Assembly (NCBI GenBank): GCA_904502205.1
Contig: CAJGDR010000008.1
Span: forward strand, 1 to 20,690
Source: an uncultured Bacilli bacterium
Lineage (GTDB): Bacteria; Bacillota_I; Bacilli_A; ML615J-28; CAG-313
Reading direction: 5' to 3'
DNA: 20,690 nt
Shown here: in pieces, positions 14,576 to 20,690 of the stretch
Layout of the letters: every line of letters starts with the position of its first letter
How positions within the stretch are numbered: the stretch's first letter is position 1
Notes under the pieces: model-generated
Databases searched by the model: none
The model's input: the letters and a program-made list of their open reading frames with translations, nothing else
What the model was told of the DNA's origin: nothing
Program-made: the position numbers and the translations under genes

Positions 14576-14968
14576 CTATAATACAAAACACATTAAAACA
14601 GAAGTAACTATTGAAAAACCAACAACATAAGGATTGATTAAACCAATTAAAAAGAATTGCCAATTTTTCACATTTTGAATTAATTCGTGTTCTGGTAAAT
14701 AATTTTTATATAATTGAATTGTAAATAATGATACTAAACCAAAAAATAAACATACAAATAGCGGCATTATCCAAATAAATGCATCTAAGATTGGCATTTT
14801 ACCACTAAAAATCGTGCATGCTGTAAACAATATTATTGCGTAAATAATCATTACTGGTAACGCAAATAAAATTGAAATAACACTTATTTTTCTTGATGTC
14901 TTTTTGTCTAGTAAATCACTTTCAAAAATCTTTGAAATTTCAAAATATTTCTTAAACATCTTACGCAT
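14576..14968 (-). CDS. Unrecognised 130-aa membrane protein between ylbL and lspA
   Basis: I do not recognise a family. After a charged N-terminal ~27 residues (MRKMFKKYFEISKIFESDLLDKK...) the protein has three hydrophobic segments. They lie at about 29-52 (ISVISILFALPVMIIYAII), 60-86 (AFIWIMPLFVCLFFGLVSLF) and 104-130 (FFLIGLINPYVVGFSIVTS). It ends right after the last one. The start at 14968 has AGGTGA 5 nt upstream, which overlaps the final codons of ylbL (8-nt overlap); an in-frame GTG at 14977 is part of that SD. It is the only gene in the window ending in TAG, and that stop overlaps the AGGAGG SD of lspA. Coupling on both sides suggests co-production with YlbL and LspA. Function is unknown. 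Confidence 0.8.
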   Translation of the reverse strand: MRKMFKKYFEISKIFESDLLDKKTSRKISVISILFALPVMIIYAIILFTACTIFSGKMPILDAFIWIMPLFVCLFFGLVSLFTIQLYKNYLPEHELIQNVKNWQFFLIGLINPYVVGFSIVTSVLMCFVL

Positions 14969-16037
14969 TATTATCACCTAGTTTTTCTAAATAATCAACA
15001 GCTTGTTGAAAAGTTGAAACAGGAACAATAATAAAATCATCTGGTTTTCCTAATGCTTCATAAGCTCTTAAAGCCTCTTGATAATTTGTTTCTGCACTAC
15101 TACTTTCGTAATATGGAACAAAGAATATATCACAACCAGAATAATATGCAGTAAAAATTTTAGAATACATACCACCTATAGCACCGACTGTTCCATCAAT
15201 GTTAATTGTTCCAGTGCCTGCTATTAGCAAACCATTAGTTAAATCATCAGAAGTTAAACTATCATAAACCGCAAGTGTTTGCATTAAACCGCCACTAGGT
15301 CCACCTGTATTAGTTTTAGAAATCGTATATTTAGGATTTGTAGAATCAACTGTGATCTCATATTGATCATAAATGTAAAAACCAAATACCGGATATGCAT
15401 TTCCTTCTTCTGTATATTCAATTTCATTAGTTGATACTATTTTTTCAACACCATTTACCGTCATCGGTAATTTACAAGTACCACTTGATAAATCAAAATA
15501 TAATTCACTCATTCTAGCAGCATTATATAATTGGTAAAATTCAGTCATTGAATCAAACTCATATCCACAAACAGCTGAAATAATATCACCAACTTCAAGA
15601 TCTAAAGTTGCATCTATTGCTAATGTATGTACAATTACACCAACATATTCGTATTCAATATCAAAACCTGCTTTTTGATATGCACAAATAACTGAATTAT
15701 TAATACTATTATTTTTTTGAATTTGACCAGATTTACTATTTCTAACACTTGTTCCATCTATAATTTCACTAACCGGTTCAATAATAACAGCCTTTGAGAA
15801 TTGTGCAAGTAAATATTGTAAAATAGTACACTTTTCATTAACATAAACTGATGTTGTATTAAAAGAACCTGCAGATGAATATGAATTTTCAACATTAATA
15901 ACATTTTGAACTTTATTGATATGTCCAGGAGATGTTATTTCGTAATCGATTTTAATAAAAGCGCATGCTACTACAAAAATCGATACTATAAATAAAGGAA
16001 TAATAATAAATATATTTTGTTTAAAAAATTTCTTCAT
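14961..16037 (-). CDS. YlbL/SepM-type membrane PDZ and Lon-like serine protease
   Basis: A 358-aa protein with an N-terminal membrane anchor at 9-28, an extracytoplasmic region with a PDZ-like domain (about 130-200), and a C-terminal Lon-type (S16) protease domain. Ser248 in GGPSGGLM and Lys293 in IGGMYSK form the expected Ser-Lys dyad, spaced as in Lon and YlbL. Relatives include Bacillus YlbL and streptococcal SepM, which trims an extracellular peptide pheromone; the substrate here is unknown. The Lon-like core follows the family, but the segment between the anchor and the PDZ is not one I can assign. The start ATG overlaps the stop of the deaminase gene by one base, and no clear SD is seen, so translation probably depends on coupling. 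Confidence 0.88.
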   Translation of the reverse strand: MKKFFKQNIFIIIPLFIVSIFVVACAFIKIDYEITSPGHINKVQNVINVENSYSSAGSFNTTSVYVNEKCTILQYLLAQFSKAVIIEPVSEIIDGTSVRNSKSGQIQKNNSINNSVICAYQKAGFDIEYEYVGVIVHTLAIDATLDLEVGDIISAVCGYEFDSMTEFYQLYNAARMSELYFDLSSGTCKLPMTVNGVEKIVSTNEIEYTEEGNAYPVFGFYIYDQYEITVDSTNPKYTISKTNTGGPSGGLMQTLAVYDSLTSDDLTNGLLIAGTGTINIDGTVGAIGGMYSKIFTAYYSGCDIFFVPYYESSSAETNYQEALRAYEALGKPDDFIIVPVSTFQQAVDYLEKLGDNNA

Positions 16038-16504
16038 TATTCAAACTTCACATCAAATTTATCAATTTTTCTAGTTTTAACACCAGCAGCTTCAAACATC
16101 TTCTTTGATGCTAAATCTGATGGAGTACCAGAATATTTGTCATCCATGTATACAACTTCTTTAATTCCGGCTTGAATGATTAATTTAGCACATTCATTAC
16201 ATGGGAATAAAGTTACATAAATAGATGCACCTTGTAAATTATTTGTTGAATTAAGAATTGCATTAGGTTCAGCATGAACTACATAAGGATATTTACAATC
16301 TAAATAGTCACCTTCTCTTTCCCAAGGGAATGTGTCATCATCACATCCAAATGGGAATCCGTTATATCCAATACCGATAATTCTTTTTTCGGTATTTACA
16401 ATACACGCACCTACTTTAGTACTTGGATCTTTACTTCTCATGCTTGAAAGTTTTGCAACTCCCATAAAATATTTATCCCAAGAGATATAGTTTTGATCTT
16501 TCAT
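16037..16504 (-). CDS. dCMP deaminase (ComEB family)
   Basis: A 155-aa zinc-dependent cytidine/deoxycytidylate deaminase. The zinc site is HAEPNAI at 77-83 (His77, catalytic Glu79) and PCNECAK at 101-107 (Cys102, Cys105). [12 protein letters not shown] and [12 protein letters not shown] are typical of dCMP deaminases of the ComEB type. It makes dUMP for thymidylate synthesis. No late-competence genes lie nearby, so a metabolic role is the simplest reading. It begins one nucleotide after the aspS stop and shares a base with the ylbL start. Its start lacks a strong SD, consistent with coupling. Confidence 0.93.
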   Translation of the reverse strand: MKDQNYISWDKYFMGVAKLSSMRSKDPSTKVGACIVNTEKRIIGIGYNGFPFGCDDDTFPWEREGDYLDCKYPYVVHAEPNAILNSTNNLQGASIYVTLFPCNECAKLIIQAGIKEVVYMDDKYSGTPSDLASKKMFEAAGVKTRKIDKFDVKFE

Positions 16505-16505
16505 A

Positions 16506-18248
16506 TTATTCGTTTACCTTTATTTTTAATTCATCAAGTTGAGCATCTGCAACAGGAGTTGGACAGTTACTCATTAAACATTTAGCACTAGCAGCTTTAG
16601 GGAATGCAATAACTTCACGTAAGTTATTATTTTTAGTAATTAACATTACAAGTCTATCAAGTCCTAATGCTAAACCACCATGTGGAGGTGTACCATATTT
16701 TAATGCATCAACAAAGTATGAGAACTTAACTTGAACTTCTTCATCAGTTAAGCCAATTGCTTTAAACATTTTAGATTGAGTATTTTGATTGAAAATACGA
16801 ATACTTCCGCCACCAAGTTCATAACCATTTAAAACAACGTCATAAGCTTTAGCTTTTGTAAGCTCAGGATGTTCTAACATTAATTCTTCATGACCATCTT
16901 TAGGAGATGTAAATGGGTGATGAGCTGCAACGTATCTTCCGTCTTCTTCACTATATTCAAATAGTGGCCAATCAACTACCCATAAGAAATTAAATTTATC
17001 TTCATCAATTAAACCTAATTCATGACCTAATGTTAAACGTAAAGCACCTAAACTTGTATTTGCATTTTGTAATGTATCAGAAACAATTAAAACTAAGTCA
17101 CCTTTTTCAAGATTTAAAAGAGAAACTAATTCTTCTTGTAATTCTTCAGTTATAAATTTAGCGATTGATCCGCTCATAGCATCTTCATATTTAACCCATG
17201 CAAGTCCTTTTGCGTGGTATTTTTTAGCAACTAAAGTTAAGCGATCAATTTCTTTACGAGAATATTTAGCAGCAGCACCTTTAGCAACAATTGCTTTTAC
17301 AGCACCACCAGCTGCAATATTATCTTTGAAGATAGTAAAGTCTAATTTGTTTGCCCATTCAGTAATATTTTGTAGTAACATTTCAAAACGAGTATCTGGT
17401 TTATCGCTACCATAATTGTTCATTGCATCTTCAAATTTCATACGAGGGAATGGAGTAACGATATCTTGACCTAAAACTTCTTTCCAAACACGTTTTAAAC
17501 ATCCTTCAGTAACATTTTGAACATCAATTTCATCTACGAAACTCATTTCAAGGTCGACTTGTGTAAATTCAAGTTGTCTATCTGCTCTTAAATCTTCATC
17601 ACGGAAACATTTAACAATTTGGAAATAACGATCCATACCTGAAACCATTAATAATTGTTTATAAAGTTGTGGTGATTGTGGTAAAGCATAAAAAGAACCT
17701 TGATGTACACGTGATGGAACTAAGAAGTCACGAGCACCTTCAGGTGTAGATTTACCTAAAATTGGTGTTTCAACTTCAACAAAGTTAAGTTCATCAAAAT
17801 AATTACGAATAGCCATGCAAGTTTTATGACGTAAAACTAAATTATTTTGCATTGTTGGTCTTCTTAAATCTAAATAACGATAACGCATTCTAGTTTCTTC
17901 AAGAGCATCAGTTTGATCTTGAACTAGTAGTGGTGGAAGTTCAGCTTCGTTTAAAATTGTTAATTCATCAACTAAAACTTCAATATCACCAGTAGGCATA
18001 TTTGGGTTTTTGCTGCTTCTTTCAACAACTTTACCAGTTACTTTAATAACATATTCCATTTTTAAACTAACTGCTAAATCATAGCATTTATTTTCTGGCT
18101 CAACGATTAATTGAGTAATACCATATCTGTCACGTAAGTCAACAAATACTAATCCACCTAAGTCTCTTTTCTTACTTACCCATCCAGTTAAAGTAACTAC
18201 TTTATTTACATCTGTTATTCTTAATTCACCATTAGTGTTTGTACGCAT
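16506..18248 (-). CDS. aspS: Aspartate-tRNA ligase
   Basis: A 580-aa bacterial-type class II AspRS. The N-terminal OB-fold anticodon-binding domain covers about 1-110 ([25 protein letters not shown]). Motif 2 reads [21 protein letters not shown]. The bacterial GAD insertion follows [17 protein letters not shown], and motif 3 is [13 protein letters not shown] near the C-terminus. Whether it also charges tRNA-Asn cannot be decided from sequence alone. ATG 18248 is preferred over 18257: AGAGG is 9 nt from it but only 2 nt from the earlier ATG, and MRT.T.GELR matches the family start. It overlaps hisS by 17 nt; hisS-aspS is a classic Firmicutes pair. Confidence 0.97.
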   Translation of the reverse strand: MRTNTNGELRITDVNKVVTLTGWVSKKRDLGGLVFVDLRDRYGITQLIVEPENKCYDLAVSLKMEYVIKVTGKVVERSSKNPNMPTGDIEVLVDELTILNEAELPPLLVQDQTDALEETRMRYRYLDLRRPTMQNNLVLRHKTCMAIRNYFDELNFVEVETPILGKSTPEGARDFLVPSRVHQGSFYALPQSPQLYKQLLMVSGMDRYFQIVKCFRDEDLRADRQLEFTQVDLEMSFVDEIDVQNVTEGCLKRVWKEVLGQDIVTPFPRMKFEDAMNNYGSDKPDTRFEMLLQNITEWANKLDFTIFKDNIAAGGAVKAIVAKGAAAKYSRKEIDRLTLVAKKYHAKGLAWVKYEDAMSGSIAKFITEELQEELVSLLNLEKGDLVLIVSDTLQNANTSLGALRLTLGHELGLIDEDKFNFLWVVDWPLFEYSEEDGRYVAAHHPFTSPKDGHEELMLEHPELTKAKAYDVVLNGYELGGGSIRIFNQNTQSKMFKAIGLTDEEVQVKFSYFVDALKYGTPPHGGLALGLDRLVMLITKNNNLREVIAFPKAASAKCLMSNCPTPVADAQLDELKIKVNE

Positions 18249-19524
18249 AAATTTCATCCTCTTTTAATTCAAAATATTTATTCAAATCTTCAATATTAAT
18301 ATCTTCTTGTACATTTTCAAGTACATTTTTTACTCTGATTACATTATTTGCTACTTCATCATCACCAATAATTAAAATGAACTCAACATTTTCACGATCA
18401 CATAATTTAAATTGTGGTTTTAAATTGTTATTTTTGTAATCAATAAATACTTCAAGATTATTTTTTCTTAAATAATCTGCAAGTCTAATTCCTTCTACTT
18501 TACAAGCATTACTCATTGTAATAACTGCTACTTTAGTTTTCTTGTTGGAATTGTCATCATAACCATTTTCTTCTAAAACGCCAATCATTCTTTCAACACC
18601 CATACCAAATCCAATACTTGGAATTTGTGGGCCATCAAATTCTTGACCTAAGTTATTATATCTACCACCTGCAATTAGTGCTAAACCATTATATGGACTA
18701 TTTTCTTTTTCATAAATAATTTCAAAAATATCGTTTGTATAATAATCAAGTCCACGAACTAAACGACTATTAATTGCATAAGGTACATTTAACGCATCTA
18801 AAGTTTTACATAATTCTTTAAAGTAAGTATCATCTTCTTCACTTAAATAATCACTAATTTTAGGTGCATTTTTCATGATTTCTGTTTGAGCATCTACTTT
18901 ACAATCTAACATACGAAGTGGATTTTTTTCAAAACGACGTTTGCAGTCATCACAAAGTTCAGAAACATATGGTTCAAAATATGCTTTTAAAGCTTTTGTG
19001 TAATTTTTTCTTGTTTCGTCACTTCCTAAAGTATTTAAATATACTTTAGCATTATTAATTTTTAATTCTTCTAATATTCTATAAGCAACTAAAATTACTT
19101 CGGCATCTAAATATGGACTTTCTTCACAAAGTGTTTCTACACCAAATTGATAAAATTGACGATATCTACCTGCTTGTGGTCTTTCATAACGAAAGTTTGG
19201 TGATAAATAATAGTATTTTTTAACACCTGGATTAGCATAGATCTTGTTTTCAACTACCATTCTCATAACACTTGCTGTTGATTCAGGTTTTAACGCAATC
19301 ATTCTATTCCCACGATCGTTGAATGTATACATTTCTTTACCAACGATATCTGAGTTTTCACCTGCTGATCTAACAAACACGTCGATTGATTCAATTACAG
19401 GTGTAATTACTTCTTCATATCCAAATGCTTCACAAATTTTTCTTGAAGCGTTACATACTGTTTGAAATCTTTTTATTGAATCGCCAAAGTAATCTAAAGT
19501 TCCTTTTAATTTACCTATTTTCAT
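18232..19524 (-). CDS. hisS: Histidine-tRNA ligase
   Basis: A 430-aa class II HisRS, close to the usual ~424. Motif 2 is FRYERPQAGRYRQFYQFGVE, the histidine-specific motifs are LVRGLDYYTNDIFE and IAGGRYNNLG, motif 3 is GFGMGVERMIG, and the C-terminal ~90 residues form the anticodon-binding domain. The strong AGGAGG SD lies 5 nt before ATG 19524, directly after the T-box terminator's U-tract, so attenuation would block this ribosome site. It is the first gene of a seven-gene run to rluD. Confidence 0.98.
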   Translation of the reverse strand: MKIGKLKGTLDYFGDSIKRFQTVCNASRKICEAFGYEEVITPVIESIDVFVRSAGENSDIVGKEMYTFNDRGNRMIALKPESTASVMRMVVENKIYANPGVKKYYYLSPNFRYERPQAGRYRQFYQFGVETLCEESPYLDAEVILVAYRILEELKINNAKVYLNTLGSDETRKNYTKALKAYFEPYVSELCDDCKRRFEKNPLRMLDCKVDAQTEIMKNAPKISDYLSEEDDTYFKELCKTLDALNVPYAINSRLVRGLDYYTNDIFEIIYEKENSPYNGLALIAGGRYNNLGQEFDGPQIPSIGFGMGVERMIGVLEENGYDDNSNKKTKVAVITMSNACKVEGIRLADYLRKNNLEVFIDYKNNNLKPQFKLCDRENVEFILIIGDDEVANNVIRVKNVLENVQEDINIEDLNKYFELKEDEIYAYKH

Positions 19525-19535
19525 AATTACCTCCT

Positions 19536-19610
19536 AAAAAAAACGAGCAAAAAAACTTATAAGGACGAAATTTCTTCCGCGGTACCACCTTATTTCAAGT
19601 TCAATTGCTC
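19536..19610 (-). terminator. Attenuator terminator of the T-box leader
   Basis: On the minus strand GAGCAA (19605-19610) pairs with TTGCTC (19545-19550), and AACTT pairs with AAGTT and ATAAGG with CCTTAT further in. G and eight T's follow (19536-19543). The hisS SD comes immediately after. The T-box motif lies in the apical loop, so the stem continues the antiterminator helix downward. Confidence 0.75.
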
Positions 19611-19675
19611 TTAGTTTCCATTTTAACGTTTTCGGTACGTTTTTCTCCTGAGTTGTCAGCTCATTCTACGAAAAA
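19536..19675 (-). ncRNA. T-box leader (tRNA-sensing riboswitch) of the hisS-aspS operon
   Basis: On the minus strand AAGGTGGTACCGCGG (19577-19591) is the hallmark T-box motif that pairs with the CCA end of uncharged tRNA. TTTCGTCCTT follows (19558-19567 region), which closes the antiterminator. Upstream lie two small hairpins: CTGA-CAAC-TCAG (19648-19659) and AACGT/ACGTT (19625-19641). Only about 85 nt separate the argS stop from the motif, short for a normal Stem I. Either Stem I begins inside argS or it is reduced. I cannot assign the specifier codon (His CAC or Asp GAC expected); the exact 5' end is unknown. Confidence 0.92.
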
Positions 19676-20690
19676 TTACATTTGTTCATATGTGTTGATA
19701 CCTAAAGTATTTAAGGCATCTTTAAGTACTGTTTGAAGTGCTTTTAAAATAGTAAGCTTTTCAAGTGTTTCATTAATATTATCTGTAATAATTTTCTCTT
19801 CATTATAGAAACTATGTAATTGATATGCAAGTTCATCAATATAGTGACATACTTTATGCACTAGATGTTTGCTTGCAGCTTCTTCAATAACAACAGGATA
19901 TTTTAGAAGAGTTAAACAAATATTTTTAACTTTTGCTTTATTGATATTATTAAATTCTGTAACTGTATGATAAACATTTCCAGCTTCAGTAAACTTTCTA
20001 AATACACTAGCTACACGAGCATAAGCATATTGAGCATAGAATACTGGATTTTCATTAGATTTTTTACGCATTACATCTAAATCTAAGTCCATATGTGTAT
20101 TCAAAGCTTTAGAAACATAGAAATATCTTAAAGCATCACTACCAACTTCATCAATTAAATCGATTAAAGTAATTGCTTTACCACTTCTTTTACTCATTTT
20201 TACTTCTTGACCATCTTCCATTACTCTTACCATTTGTAATAGTTCAACATCAATGATATTAGCATTACCCCCTAACATTGTAACAGCAGCTTTTAATCTG
20301 TTAACATATCCATGATGGTCAGCACCAAGTACATTGATTAAATGATCAAATCCACGAGATAGTTTATTAGCATGATATGCAATATCCGGTAATAAATAAG
20401 TGTAACTTCCATCACTCTTAACTACTACACGGTCTTTTTCATCACCAAGTTCAGATGTTTTTAGCCATTTTGCATCTTCATGTTCATATAAATATCCTAA
20501 TTCATTAAGTCTTGTTAAAACTTCTTCTACTGAATTAGATGCATAAAGGCTTTTTTCGCTAAACCAAACATCAAAATTTACATTAAATCTTTCTAAGTCT
20601 TTCTTTAAATTACCAAGTAATACTTTTGTTCCGTATTCTTTAAAGAAATTTAAATCAAATTCATTTAAAAATTTATCTTGATATTCAGAC
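19676..20690 (-). CDS. argS: Arginine-tRNA ligase, C-terminal part (cut by window edge)
   Basis: The frame runs open from the right edge to the TAA at 19676, 337 codons of a class I ArgRS; the N-terminus with the HIGH motif lies outside. WLKTSELGDEKDRVVVKSDGSYTYLLPDIAYH and LGADHHGYVNRLKAAV are family-specific. KMSKRSG is the KMSKS loop that binds ATP. The C-terminal ~150 residues (from ARVASVFRKF) are the helical anticodon-binding domain, with the usual C-terminal Met. It lies upstream of the T-box leader on the same strand; whether its transcript reads into hisS cannot be judged here. Confidence 0.97.
   Translation of the reverse strand, partial: SEYQDKFLNEFDLNFFKEYGTKVLLGNLKKDLERFNVNFDVWFSEKSLYASNSVEEVLTRLNELGYLYEHEDAKWLKTSELGDEKDRVVVKSDGSYTYLLPDIAYHANKLSRGFDHLINVLGADHHGYVNRLKAAVTMLGGNANIIDVELLQMVRVMEDGQEVKMSKRSGKAITLIDLIDEVGSDALRYFYVSKALNTHMDLDLDVMRKKSNENPVFYAQYAYARVASVFRKFTEAGNVYHTVTEFNNINKAKVKNICLTLLKYPVVIEEAASKHLVHKVCHYIDELAYQLHSFYNEEKIITDNINETLEKLTILKALQTVLKDALNTLGINTYEQM

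Noticed and set aside
1..20690. Mobile elements, CRISPR arrays, phage genes, tRNAs or rRNAs
   Set aside because: I saw no transposase, integrase, spaced repeats, tRNA cloverleaf or rRNA sequence; the window is core chromosomal DNA.

Overview
The window is strongly AT-rich, protein-dense chromosomal DNA from a low-GC Bacillota (Firmicutes). It reads with the standard genetic code: tryptophans are TGG, and of the 21 stop codons inside the window 20 are TAA, one is TAG and none is TGA. Three separate loci carry endospore genes (yqfC-yqfD, a gerM homologue, spoIVA), so this is a spore-former or a recent relative of one. Small gene sizes, short gaps and shared bidirectional terminators suggest a compact genome, perhaps an uncultured Bacilli/Erysipelotrichia-type lineage. 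That placement is inference.

Layout, left to right. phoH (cut by the left edge), yqfD, yqfC and rpsU lie on the minus strand in an order known from Bacillus. Next, also on minus, come a gene joining an RdgB/HAM1 nucleotide pyrophosphatase to a choline-kinase-like domain, and then gerM. A plus-strand CPBP membrane protease gene is divergent from gerM and shares a bidirectional terminator with a minus-strand HU gene. spoIVA lies directly upstream of HU, as in Bacillus. Then follow a DUF402 nucleoside phosphatase gene (Ntdp/YgaC type), a two-gene unit (unknown 199-aa protein plus a Fic protein), and mutS2, which is divergent from plus-strand rnhC.

The right third is one tightly packed minus-strand operon: T-box leader, hisS, aspS, dCMP deaminase, a YlbL-type PDZ/Lon-like protease, an unknown 130-aa membrane protein, lspA and an rluD-family gene. 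Every junction overlaps or is at most 8 nt apart. argS, cut by the right edge, lies just upstream of the T-box. The leader would therefore tie tRNA charging to nucleotide, secretion and lipoprotein-processing genes.

Most genes have a readable Shine-Dalgarno sequence, and many have good sigma-A promoters, several with a TGG extension before the -10. I found no mobile element, CRISPR array, phage gene, tRNA or rRNA, and no gene-free stretch longer than about 160 bases. The points most worth a second look are the pyrophosphatase-kinase fusion, a strong stem-loop placed exactly between an SD-like sequence and the spoIVA start codon, the compact T-box whose terminator appears to extend the antiterminator helix, and the unknown membrane gene next to lspA.
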